From Rhizophagus irregularis (taxonomy: Eukaryota; Glomeromycota; Glomeromycetes; Glomerales; Glomeraceae), in contig NC_089429.1 of NCBI RefSeq assembly GCF_026210795.1, positions 5,208,001 through 5,272,000 of the forward strand: a stretch of 64,000 nt of DNA, read 5' to 3'. A program made the position numbers and the translations under genes. Positions 11,535-23,220 of the stretch are shown one piece after another. How positions within the stretch are numbered: position 1 is the stretch's first letter; each line of letters starts with the position of its first letter. The notes below the pieces were generated by a model. That model was given only the letters and a program-made list of their open reading frames with translations, was not told the DNA's origin and did not search any database.

Positions 11535-11688
11535 AAAAATTTATTTGTTTTGTAACATCCCACTTTTGGTTAAAACATTCCTTTTTAGTAATTCATTCAT
11601 AATAAATTGAAATAAAAAAAAATTGTCTAAAAAAAACCCGTCTATAAAATAAAATTTTTTTCTAGTAAATAAATTTCTAAAATTATCA

Positions 11689-14600
11689 ATGGAAACTGAA
11701 TTTAGTAAATCAAATATCTCTGATAAAGATATTAATACAGTAAAAACCAAAAAATGCTCATATTGTAATAAACCTTTTATTGAAGAATTATGGTGTGAAG
11801 AATGTATTAATTCTTTTAAAAAATTAGAAAAATTAGTAAAAAATGGTGATAAAAAAGCAATGTTTGATTTAGCTAATAGTTATAAAAATGGAAAAGGAAC
11901 AGAAAAGAATTTGGAAAAAACCTTTTACTGGTATCAAAAAGCAGCAGAAAATGGTTATATTTATGCAATACTTAATTTAGCCATGTGTTATAAAAATGGA
12001 AAAGGAACAGAAAAGAATTTAGAAAAAGCCTTTTATTGGTATCAAAATGCAGCAGAATATGGTGATGAAAGAGCAATGCTTAATTTAGCCATATGTTATA
12101 AAAATGGAGAAGGAGAAGAAAAGAATTTAGAAAAAGCCTTTTATTGGTATCAAATTGCAGCGGAAAAGGGTGATGAGGCAGCAATGTTTAATTTAGCTAA
12201 TAGTTATAAAAATGGAGAAGGATCAGATAAAAATTTAGAAAAAGCCTTTTATTGGTATCAAAAATCAGTAGATAATGGTTATGCTTATGCAATATTTAAT
12301 TTAGCCATATGTTATAGGAATGGAGAAGGAACAGAAAAGAATTTAGAAAAAGCCTTTAATTGGTATCAAAAAGCAGCAGAAAATGGTGATGAAAGAGCAA
12401 TGTTTAATTTAGCTATCTGTTACAGAAATGGAGAAGGAGCAGAAAAAAATTTAGAAAAAGCTTTTTATTGGTATCAAATAGCAGCAGGAAATGGTGTTAA
12501 AGAAGCAATGTTTAACTTAGCCATATATTATAAAAATGGAAAAAGTACAGAAAAAAATTTAGAAAAAGCATTTTATTGGTATAAACAAGCTGCAGAAAAT
12601 GGTATTAAAGAAGCAATGTTTAGTTTAGCCTTATGTTATAAAAATGGAGAAGGAACAGAAAATAATTTAGAAAAAGCATTTTATTGGTATCAAAAAGCAG
12701 CAGAAAATGATTATACTTATGCAATATTTAATTTAGCCATATGTTATAGGAATGGAGAAGGAACAGGAAAGAATTTAGAAAAAGCCTTTCATTTGTATCA
12801 AAAAGCAGCAGAAAATGGTAATGAAAAAGCAATGTTTAATTTAGCTACTTGTTACAGGCATGAAGAAGGAACAGAAAAAGATTTAAAAAAAGCCTTTTAT
12901 TGGTATCAAAAAGCAGCAGAAAAAGATTATATTAAAGCAATATTTAATTTAGCTTTATGTTATAGAAATGGTGAAGGAACAGAAGAAAGTTTAGAAAAAG
13001 CTTTTTATTTATATCAAAAAGCAGCAGGAAATAATGATAAAGAAGCAATGTTTAATTTAGCTTTATATTATGATGATGGAAAAGAAACAGAAAAAAATTT
13101 AGAAAAAGACTTTTATTGGTATCAAAAAGCAGCAGAAAATGGTAATAAAATAGCAATGTTTAATTTAGCCAATAGTTATAAAAATGGAAAAGGAACAGAA
13201 AAGAATTTAGAAAAAGCCTTTTATTGGTATCAAAATGCAGCAGAAAATGGTTATATATTTGCAATATTTAATTTAGCCATTTGTTATAAAAATGGAGAAG
13301 GAACAGAAAAAAATTTAAAAAAAGCCTTTTATTGGTATCAAAAAGCAGCAGAACAAGGTAATATCAATGCAATGTTTAATTTAGCTATATGTTATGAAAA
13401 TGGAGAAGGAACAGAAAAGAATTTTGAAGAAGCCTTTTATTGGTATCAAAAAGCAGCAGAAAAAGATAATATCAATGCAATGTTTAATTTAGCCATATGT
13501 TATGAAAATGGAGAAGGAACAGAAGAAAATTTAAAAAAAGCTTTTTATTGGTATTTAAAAGCAGCAGAAAATGGTAATAAAGAAGTAATGTTTGATTTAG
13601 CTATATGTTATAAAAATGGAGAAGGGACAGAAAAAAATTTAAATAAAGTCTTCTATTGGTATCAAAAAGCAGTAGAAAATGGTGATGAAAGAGCAATATT
13701 TGATTTAGCCATATGTTATAAAAATGGAGAAGGAACAGAAGAAAATTTAGAAAAAGCCTTCTATTGGTATCAAAAAGCAGCAGAAAATGGTGATGAAAGA
13801 GCAATGTTTGATTTAGCTATATGTTATAAAAATGGAGAAGGGACAGAAAAAAATTTAAATAAAGTCTTCTATTGGTATCAAAAAGCAGCAGAAAATGGTG
13901 ATGAAAGAGCAATGTTTGATTTAGCTATATGTTATAAAAATGGAGAAGGGACAGAAAAAAATTTAAATAAAGTCTTCTATTGGTATCAAAAAGCAGCAGA
14001 AAATGGTGATGAAAGAGCAATGTTTGATTTAGCTATATGTTATAAAAATGGAGAAGGAACAGAAGAAAATTTAGAAAAAGCCTTTTATTGGTATCAAAAA
14101 GCAGCAGAAAGTGGTGATGAAAAAGCAATGTTTAATTTAGCTGCTTGTTACAGACATGAAGAAGGAACAGAAAAAAATTTAGACGAAGCCTTTTATTGGT
14201 ATCAAAATGTAGCAGAGAGTAATAAAGTAGGTTTTAAAAATGAAGTTGAAATATGTAAGGAATGCAATCAACCATATATTGATTACAAATGGTGCCAACA
14301 ATGTAATATTAAACGATTTCAGCAAGATTTTTCAAAATGGACTAGTAAAAATAACTTTATTGATAAATTTATTCAAGAAGCACAACTAAATGCTAGAAAT
14401 AGTTATGAAATTTTGGAGTGGATACCTTATAATAAATTCTCAAATATTAATTATTATGATAAAGGAGGATTCAGTGAAATTTATAAAGCTATCTGGTCAA
14501 ATGGACCTATTTATAGTTGGAATTTTGATAAACAACAATGGAATAGACAATTAGGTTATGAGGTCATTCTTAAAACACTTAATAATTCATCAAGTTTAAA

Positions 14601-15578
14601 TAGCAAATTTCTTGATGAGGTATATATAGTACTTATATTTAATAGTATATTTTACTTTCTTTTGCAAAAATTTAATAATTTTTTATTTATTTATAGTGGA
14701 AATATCATTATAGTTGTCAGAAAAAATCATTTTCAAAATTTATTCGATTATTTGGAATTACTCAAGATCCAAATAATTTAAATTATATAATGGTAATGAG
14801 CTATGCAGAAAAAGGAAGTTTGAGAAAATACTTATCTGATATAATTAAATTTAAGTGGCAAGATAAGTTACAATTATTGAAAAAAATAATATTAGGGCTT
14901 AAAGTAATTCATGAATCAAATTTAATTCATTGTGATTTTAATGATACTAATATTTTAATATCAGATAATTATAAAGAGTTATTTATTAGTGATTTTGGAT
15001 TATGTCAACCTATAAATGATTTACAAGATTCTGACAATAGAATTGGAGTTTTACCTTATATGGCACCTGAAATATTAAGAAAAAAGCACTATACTCCAGC
15101 AAGTGATATTTATAGTTTTTCAATAATAATGTGGGAATTTACATCAGGCATTCCTCCATTTAATTGTGTAGCACATGATCATCACCTTATTTTGAGTGTC
15201 TGTAAAGGGGAACGTCCTGAAATTATGAAAAATACTCCAAAATGTTATATAGATTTGATGAAAAAGTGCTGGGATTCAGATCCTTCCAAAAGACCAAATA
15301 TAGTAATTATTGAAAATACTATTTCTGAATGGATTAGATGTATTAATGAATATTGTAAAATAAACAGGAATAGAAAATATATCTATAGAGTACCTAATAT
15401 TAATAATCAATTAAAAAATGATATGAAAGAATTTGTAGAGGCAGACAAAGCTTTATTACCAGAACAAGCGAATATTTCTATTATGCAAGCTCATACACTA
15501 GCATATTTTACAAGTCGCAATCTTACTGAAATTTTAGATCCAAATACTGATTGTCTTGATTGTATTGTTGCTATATAA
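11689..15578 (+). CDS. Sel1-repeat / TKL kinase fusion protein
   Basis: Two exons, 11689-14619 and 14697-15578 (donor GAG/GTATAT, acceptor TTATAG/TGG); 1270 residues. Order: a cysteine module (CSYCNKPFIEELWCEEC, residues 24-40); about 22 Sel1-like repeats of 36 residues (consensus AMFNLAICYKNGEGTEKN + LEKAFYWYQKAAENGDER, residues about 58-855); a second cysteine module (CKECNQPYIDYKWCQQC); the linker and WIPYNKF; then a kinase domain. The kinase has a glycine loop YDKGGFSEIYKA, Lys in VILK, HCDFNDTN in place of HRD (Arg lost, Asp kept), DFG, APE (YMAPEIL) and CWDSDPSKRP, so it may still be active. Sel1 repeats are helical protein-binding solenoids. Repeats 17-20 are nearly identical at the DNA level, showing recent 108-bp unit duplication. 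Fusions of this kind are typical of glomeromycete genomes. Confidence 0.9.
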
Positions 15579-16009
15579 AGTAAATGAAATATAATTAGAA
15601 ATGGTGTAACTATTAACCTGTATAAGTAATTTTAAATTGTGTGACATATAATTCATCTGCATCTGATCTATTCCATGTTTTTGTGGTTTGAAGTTAGATC
15701 ATAATATATATAACCCTCCTGTACAAATAAACTGAATTGTGATATACAGGATTATATACACATTCCGGAATGATACAATCAATAAAATGTTTAAAAAATT
15801 TCTTTTTTGAGTTTTTTTTTAACTGAAAATTTTCTTTTCTGATTATTAATTTTTCCCCTTTATAATTGGTTTTTTTTTTGTTTTTTTTATCATTTTGGAT
15901 TTTTTTTTAAACTGAATTTTTTTTAAGATTTTTTTTAACCCAGTTCCAGTTAATGAAATTTTAATAATATTTTTTTTTACTAATTGATGAAAAATTTAAT
16001 TTATTTATT
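15579..16009. other. 3' flank and poly-T-rich spacer
   Basis: Downstream of the Sel1 kinase; it contains an AATAAA-like site at 15780 and long poly-T runs. No gene is seen. Confidence 0.4.
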
Positions 16010-16790
16010 GTATTCGTAATTAATTACGATTATCGATGAAATACGTGCAGCAACTTCTCAATTAAAAGGTTCATATAGAGGTGTAATTAAATGTTCTAAA
16101 TTACCATTCAATCTTTTTTAAATTATTTTACGTATAGTAAGTGACAAAGATAAGGAAATAGATTTCAAACAATTTTTTTTAGGAATGGGCCAAAATGAAA
16201 TGGAAGATAAAGATATTAATTGAATATAGCGAATTTTAGTGAATTTAAAAAAATTAGAGAATTTTGGTGTTGAGAAACTAATGAAAAAAGTAAGTTGCAG
16301 TAAACGTTCTCATCGAAATTTTGTGGAGATAAGAATTAAATTAATTATAATGTATCGTGTCGTGGATGTGAAATTTACTGTAAAATCTTCGAATGTTATT
16401 TCTATAACATTATTAGTTTCTTGGAATATCAAAGTTTATTAAGATTTAAATGTTTAAATAAGTTTCTAATCATGGAGTAAGAAATTTAGGAGATTATTCG
16501 ATAAAATAAAGTTGGAAAAGATTTAAGAAGGATAAATTTATTAAAATGGAAAGATAAATTTCAAATGGCAATCGGATATTACATGTGGGTTAAATTATTT
16601 ATACTTAAAAAGCATATTTTTTTATCTTAATGATAATTATTTTAATTTTAATACGTCAATAGCACTTAAAAATATATTATTGTGAATTATTAACTGCAGC
16701 GGATAATAGAACCGAAACTATTGAGTATGATACTACGATGACTTATATAAATTATAAAAGAGGAAAAAGTCCAACATTTATATTTACTAT
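16010..16790 (+). pseudogene. Relic of MLKL-NTD-like/TKL kinase gene
   Basis: Ordered remains: 16018-16070 (helical-domain end), 16180-16300 (N-lobe exon, GAATGGGCCAAAATGAAATG and AGAATTTTGGTGTTGAG), 16395-16440 (ATTAGTTTCTTGGAATATCA), 16560-16600 (GGATATTACATGTGGGTTAA, the alphaE exon) and 16665-16780 (TTATTAACTGCAG..., then AAATTATAAAAGAGGAAAAA). Multiple stops and frameshifts. The open frame at 16239-16442 is only part of this relic. Confidence 0.75.
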
Positions 16791-17399
16791 GATAAATAAC
16801 AAGTTGATATCCTTCTTTCATGGCATCTTATAAGTAGGTTGCACTTTCACATTGTTAATAGGAGTTTTAGAGAAACAATTAGAGTACACCTTTAAGGCTT
16901 TAAAGCAGTCAATGATCCAAAGAATTTTAGATCAATACGATTCGGTAATGTCTTGTATTGTCAAATGAATATTTTTTATTATTTATTAGTTTATACGACA
17001 GATACAAAACATACAAAACAGAAATATAAAATGTTACACATAAAGGAAGTTTTTATTTCATATGAGTTTAGATTTTAAAAAGCTATTCGACATTTTTCTT
17101 GATAATATACAGTATATAATAATATGCTTAAGTAAAAAAATATATGCAGTACTTAAGAAATTTCGTTACGTTCATTAATTGACTTATGTTATAATGGGTG
17201 TTTATGATACTGCTTCTTAATTTTTTTTTTATTTTTGATAACTGGATTTATGCAAATTAAAAAGTTTATCATTTGTAGTCGCGAATAAAATTTACTGTAT
17301 ATGATAAAATATCAGAAGTGTATTTAAGGACTCAGGGAAAAAACAAAAATTCAATTGAAAATATATATTATTTATAAAGTATACTGGGCATATTGGTTA
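16791..17399. other. Intergenic region, no gene
   Basis: A+T-rich. Bases 16860-16950 (ACACCTTTAAGGCTTTAAAG..., ATCAATACGATTCGGTAATG) may be the last scraps of the adjacent kinase relic. Nothing else is recognised. Confidence 0.35.
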
Positions 17400-17947
17400 T
17401 AAAGATGGTCATCGGTCCTAAAAGACTACGGTCTCGCGGTCCTACACCTTAAAAAGACGGACCAGTCCGTCTTGATGTAGGACCACGGTCTTTCGGTCTT
17501 GTAACACGTACAATAAAACCGACGGTCTTTTTAAGGACTCAGTCTTTTTAAGACCGATCAGTCTTTTTTCTTTTTTCTGTAAATAAAAAATTTTCTATTA
17601 CTTTACTAGGAACAGTCTTCCTTTATAAATGAACACAAATTGTATAAATTTATAGGAACCATTCCAGACGTATATTATAAGCAAATAACATGTATAAAGA
17701 CGGATTTACTATACTTTATTAACGTTAATTTTCTTTTTTTCCTTGGAGACAGGGAGACAGTCTTTTCTAGAAGTTTCAATATGCATGTAATAACTTTTAT
17801 ATAAAGACCGATACAAAGACCAGGTCAGTCTCAGGACCGGTCCTACTGCGCCAAGAAAAAATGAAAGACCGCGGTCCAGTCCTACAAGTCCTGGGACTGA
17901 CCGGTCCAGGACCGAGTAGGACCTGTAGGACCGATGACCATCTTTAA
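17400..17947. mobile_element. hAT-like MITE with 8-bp target-site duplication
   Basis: A 548-bp element with terminal inverted repeats TAAAGATGGTCATCGGTCCT, perfect at both ends. It is flanked on each side by ATTGGTTA (17392-17399 and 17948-17955), an exact 8-bp target duplication diagnostic of the hAT superfamily. The ends are rich in GGTCC/GGACC words typical of fungal hAT subterminal regions. It has no transposase, so it is non-autonomous. Confidence 0.88.
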
Positions 17948-18026
17948 TTGGTTACTATCATTAGTAAAATACGAAATTTATTATGAATTTTTTTTATGAG
18001 CCAAATTTAGATGAGATAATATCTGT

Positions 18027-18215
18027 TCCTGTAAAAAATGTTGATCCATGTTTTATATTTCCATGTTTTTTCTGCGAATGTATCATTTTCATGGAATTTA
18101 TAGCCTTAAATCATGGAAATTTTCATCTCTGACGTGAATGTATCATTTTCACACGAAAATTATGGAGAAATAATTGAAATATTCAGATAAAAATTTTTAT
18201 AGGACGTCATGATCT
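18027..18215 (+). repeat. Dispersed repeat, copy 2
   Basis: Inverted relative to the copy at 11100-11307, with shared words TGTATCATTTTCATGGAATT and TAGCCTTAAATCATGGAAAT. Confidence 0.65.
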
Positions 18216-18270
18216 CTACATTTTTGATAAAGTCATTGATATTCTAAAGGCGTACCTTCAATTGGTCCTT
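18216..18270 (-). pseudogene. Short kinase C-lobe fragment
   Basis: On the minus strand it reads GTACGCCTTTAGAATATCAA, the TPLEYQ segment of the kinase family, as at 8705-8765. There is no further open reading. Confidence 0.5.
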
Positions 18271-20765
18271 CTCTTTGATCACTAATAATATGATAACATA
18301 GTGTAAAGATACTGTACCGCACTGCACAAGATACCCCGGGTATAATATAAAACTCCCGATTTAAAAATTATAAAATACCGGGTACTTTGTGAGACAACGG
18401 GTATTATAAATGGTAGGATATTATGAAGCGGGGGGGTATAATAGGGAATACAAATCATCATCCCAATTTAGTAACATATCATATTGGTACATGTGTGCGA
18501 CACAAATTTATTATACAGTCAGCCCCCTCTACAATCACACCCCTCGGGACCATTCAATGATGTGATTATAATGAGGTGTGCCTATTGGTGAGGGTTTAAT
18601 TATATAATCACATATATATAAATTTTTAAATAAATGTGATTATATAAAAAAAAATCATCAAAAAAAAATTTTGTAAAAAAGTTTATATGTAAAATATACT
18701 TAAAATCGGCTAATTATTAAAGATATTATGCTAATTTTTTACAAATTTTTTGAAAAATAAAAAACTAATTTATCCCACCCACCCATACGATCTTTAGTTC
18801 TTTATATAGTTTTTTACTTTACACGAACGCGTATACAAATGCGACGCAAAAACTTAAAAAAAAATCGCGTCTTATGCACCCCTTAAAATTGCAATTACAC
18901 AACGAATTTAAATTTTGAACTTTATTATTATCTATTATTATATTAAACTATTAGTTTAAAAATGTATCAAGTATAGTTTGATTTTTAGAATTAAATGCTT
19001 TAAATCTCGTTACGCGCAAATACTTTTTAAAGATTTGTAAATCATTAAAATCAAAATCATCATCATTTTGTTGTTCAAAATATTTGATATACGTCTCTAA
19101 TAAATCAACGGCTTTTTTTGCTGATATTAAAGGTACTATTACATCATCATCGTCATCATCATCATCATCATTATTATTATCATCTTTCTCATTTTCATCG
19201 CGTTGTATAAAATTAATAATTTGTTCATCGGTAAGAACTTCTTCAGTTGGAATCTCTTTATCAAGCATTTGAAAATATTCCAATAGACCATCAGAATCTT
19301 CTGGTAATTCACTAAGAAGACTTTCAAGTTCGTTTAAATCCAAATCAATATCGATATCATTATTGTTATTTACATCATCAATATCATTAAGATTATCAGA
19401 TGGAAGAATACCCGTCTTAATCCAACAATTTTTAATAGTTGTTTGGGTAACATTATTCCAAGCATCGGCAATATAATCAATTGCCTCTTTAATATTCAAC
19501 TTATTCCTATGTAAACAATAATATTAGTTAAATATTATTTATTAAAATTAATTAAACAATATTTATAACTTACTTCCTATAATCTATTCCAAAATCAAAT
19601 TGTTGAATTAAATGTTTGCAAAACTCTTGTTTGTATTTAGATTTAAAACTATTAATAATTCCAGCATCCATAGGTTGAAGATGTGCTGTTGTATTTGGTG
19701 GAAGATAAGCCAATTCAATATTAGTAAGATTAGGTATATTTTTTTTTTGTTGTGTTTTATTTTTTTGCTTTTTTTTGTTAGATCCTTGCTCACTATTTTC
19801 TTCATTTGACATCTCATCATTACTAATATCATTATCATTTTTCTCAAACCTTTTTGGATTAAAATGAGAACCAGCATTATCAATAATCAATAATATTTTT
19901 TGATTTAATGTACGAAAATAATAATCAAGATGATTAAGCCATTCAACAAAAATATCTGAACGCATCCAAGCTTTGGAATTAGCTCGATATGTTACAGGAA
20001 GAGCTGATTTGTTAAAATTTTTAAAACATCGAGCATCAGCAAGTTTGAAAAGTGTTGATTCACACCAGTATACGCGTTGATCAACACCAGCTAGTTGTTC
20101 AACACATTTTACAATATTAATCAACACCCGTATACTGAAGTATACCAACGCATAATGTTAATATACGCGTCATTCAACTCTAATGTGTAGTTCAATGCAC
20201 TGTATATTAAGTATTAACACAACTAAATAAATTATATTAATTTATTTATTTTTACTCACCTTAGGAACCGAACCGGTTACCTCAATTACACTATTAATAT
20301 ATCAATCTCACGATCTAACCATTGTACTATTATAAGTATTTATTAAAATTAATATTAAGCATTACGTATTTTATGTAATGATATATCACGTGTGTCACGT
20401 GATACTGGATTAATAATTACCACTGCGCCACTGTGGTATAGCAAAAATTTTTTTAGCAAAGCTTAATTTTTTTGTTTTCCTTCGTTTTTCCCATTACCTT
20501 TCATTATCCCCTTCCCATTCGTTTTCCCATAACCCTTTCATTCTCCCCTTCATCCTATAAAAAGTTTTATCCGTTATTTATGTAAAAACTCTGTAAATTC
20601 CATAATATAAGGTTATTAATTCCTGAGATATGAGCCTTATACGGAAAAAAGTTGGAAGGTATCAAACTTCTGGTAAGTTTCGCAACGAAACATTGCGAAA
20701 CTACTTTTTCATTTTTTAACGAAACATTTTTTAGTAACGCTTCGAAATATTATTCTTATTTTTAA

Positions 20766-21870
20766 TTTCTTTAATCGGAACGTTGGCTAACGTTCCGATT
20801 TATTATTTTTTTAAATTTTTAAATCGGAACGTTTTTAACGTTCCAAAATATTCTTTTTTTTTTAATTTTTAATCGGAACGTTGGCTAACGTTCCGATTTA
20901 TTATTTTTTTTTAATTTTTAATCGGAACGTTGAAAAACGTTCGAAATATTGTTTTTTTTAAAAAATTTTTTAATCGGAACGTTGGCTAACGTTCCGATTA
21001 ATTTTTTTATTTCATTTTTTAATCGGAACGTTGAAAAACGTTCCGAAATATTGTTTTTTTTTGATTTCTTTAATCGGAACGTTAGCTAACGTTCTGATTA
21101 ATTTTTTTATTTCATTTTTTAATCGGAACGTTGGCTAACGTTCTGATTTACATTTTTTGTTCTTTTTTAACGAAACGTTTTTAACGTTTCGTTATTAACT
21201 TTTTTCATTCCTTTTAATCGAACGCTGAAAAACGCTCCCGATTTACATTTTTTTCTTTTTTAACGAAACGCTTTTAACGCTTCGTAATAACTTTTTTCTT
21301 TTTTAATCAGAACGTTGGCTAACGCTCCGATTTTTTTATTTTTTATTTTTTTTAATCTTTTAAGCGTTTTTAACGTTTCGTTAATAACTTTTTTTTTCTC
21401 ATTTTTTTTAATCGGAACGTTACCTAACGTTCCGATTTACATTTTTTTTCTTTTTTTAACGAAACGTTTTTAACGTTTCGTTATTAACTTTTTCTTTTTT
21501 TTTTAATCGGAATGTTGGCTAACGTTCTGATTTTTTTATTTTTTTATTTATTTTTTTAACGAAACGTTTTTAACGTTTCGTAATATTTTTTTTTAATTTT
21601 TTTTTTAATCGGAACGTTTTTTAACGTTCCAAAATAATTTTTTTTTGATTTTTTTAATCGGAACGTTGGCTAACGTTCCGATTTTTTCATTTTTTAACGA
21701 AACGTTAAAAAACGTTTCAAAAATTTTTTTTTAAATTTTTTGTTTTTAACGAAACGTATCTAACGTTTCGTTTTTTTATTTTTATATCCGCTTCCTGGAT
21801 GATTCAGGTAAAAATTATTTTTTTTAATTTTAATTTATTTTAACGAAACGTGACTAACGTTTTGTTTTTC
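20766..21870. repeat. Array of about 22 short palindromes at ~50-bp period
   Basis: Each unit is a 25-28 bp imperfect palindrome with an AACGTT-type core, separated by 20-30 bp of T-rich spacer. Two kinds are mixed: AATCGGAACGTT + 3-5 nt loop + its complement, and AACGAAACGTT + loop + its complement. Start positions are roughly 20766, 20822, 20873, 20922, 20973, 21021, 21072, 21121, 21169, 21217, 21260, 21306, 21355, 21410, 21458, 21506, 21558, 21607, 21655, 21697, 21750 and 21841. Several have compensating changes in both arms (GGAACGCT-like with AGCGTT-like), suggesting that pairing itself is kept. Confidence 0.88.
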
Positions 21871-23220
21871 TTCTTTTTAGGTCCGCGGATTTCTGGACGT
21901 TTTCTGAACAAGATTTTGAAGGTAAAACTTCAAAGTCTTTTCTTTATTTTTTGTTTTTAAAGAAACGATATTAACGTTTCTTTTTTCTTCTTTTTGTAGG
22001 TATCGAACTTTTGGATAGTACGATGGTGAGTTTCGCAACATTTGTTGCGAAGCTTTGATTTTTTAAAGAAACGATGCTAATGTTTCTTTTTTTTTTTCTT
22101 TTCTTTTGTAGATATCGGACTTTGGGTAGGCAAAATGTGAGTTTCGCAACGTTTCATTTCGTTGCGAAACTTTATTTTTAATTTTTTTTTAAGAAACGTT
22201 CTAACTGAACGTTTCTCTTTTTTTTTGTAGGTTCGATTTCCGTGAATTTTGAAATTTGTAAAATGGTAAGTTTCGTACGTTTCGTTACGAAACTGCCGTT
22301 TTTTTATTTTTTTCTTTAAGAAATGTTCTAACTGAACGTTTCTCTTTTTTGTTAGGTTTGATTTCTGGGAATTCGAAATTCGGAAAATGGTAAGTTTCGT
22401 AACGTTTTGTTATGAAACTTCCGTTGTTTTTTTTTATTTTTTTTAGGAAATATTTACTAATATTTCCTTTTTCTTTATTTAGGTTTCGGTTTGTCTTTGA
22501 TTAAAAACTTAAAATGGTAAGTTTCGTAACGTTTCATTTCGTTACGAAACTTAATAATAATTTTTTTATTTAATTAGGAAACTCTTACTAACGTTTCCTT
22601 TGATCTTTTTTTAGGTTTCAGAAATTTAAGAAAATCAAAAAAAACGGTAAGTTTCATACGAAACTTTCTTTTTTTTTTTGATTTATTCTTTATGAAACGT
22701 TCTAACTGAACTTTTCTCTTTTTTTTGTAGGTTCGATTTCTGGAAATTTTGAAATTTGGAAAACGGTAAGTTTCGTACGTTTCGTTACGAAACTTCCGTT
22801 TTTTTTTTGTTTTTTTTTAATTAGGAAATGTTTACTGACATTTCCTTTTTTTCTTGTAGGTTCCAGGAGTTTTGAGTTGGCCGGGAACTTGAGGTAAGTT
22901 TTGTTCATTATGAAACTTTCCTCATTTTTATTTTTTTAGGAAGCGTTTATTAACGTTTTCCTTCTTTTATTTTATAGGATCCATTCGGTGTTTTACTTTG
23001 GAAAAATGGTAAGTTTCGCAATCTTTGCGAAACTTAAATTTATTGACTTTTTTAGGAAACGTTTGTTAACGATTCCTTTTTTTTGTAGGCTTCGGTCAGG
23101 TTATTGGAATATGGATCAGATCGCAGAAGGTGATTACTTTTGTTGTGGAATATTATTAATGGACTTAGAGAAATTCATCAAAAACGAATGGTTGTGTAAA
23201 TTTCGTTAACGAAACTTTTG
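21780..23220 (+). repeat. Micro-exon-like array: 12 short exon-like segments between hairpin introns
   Basis: The unit is about 110-130 bp. It has a 30-50 bp segment such as GTTCGATTTCTGGAAATTTT + GAAATTTGGAAAACG, then a perfect donor-like GTAAGT, at once a hairpin (GTTTCGTAACG...CGTTACGAAAC), a poly-T run, a second hairpin (GGAAACGTTTACTAACGTTTCC type), T-rich tract and TTTTTGTAG or TTTTTTAG. About twelve units follow one another. The segments vary in sequence and length (34, 34 and 35 bp for three of them), so they do not share one reading phase. I cannot assign a protein. A 73-codon open frame at 22988-23209 covers the last two segments. Confidence 0.75.

Noticed and set aside
13601-13804. 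Minus-strand open frame inside the Sel1 gene
   Set aside because: It is the antisense shadow of the 108-bp Sel1 repeats; the plus frame is open for 977 codons with family motifs.
19084-19883. Other-frame open frames over the B transposase tail (19084-19272 plus, 19139-19327 and 19608-19883 minus)
   Set aside because: They arise from the Asp/Asn-rich codons (GAT/AAT repeats) of the transposase tail and have no family signal.
20766-21870. CRISPR-like look of the regularly spaced palindromes
   Set aside because: Spacers are T-rich homopolymer-like, not unique sequence; the repeats are variable in two classes; the setting is a eukaryotic transposon with no cas genes.
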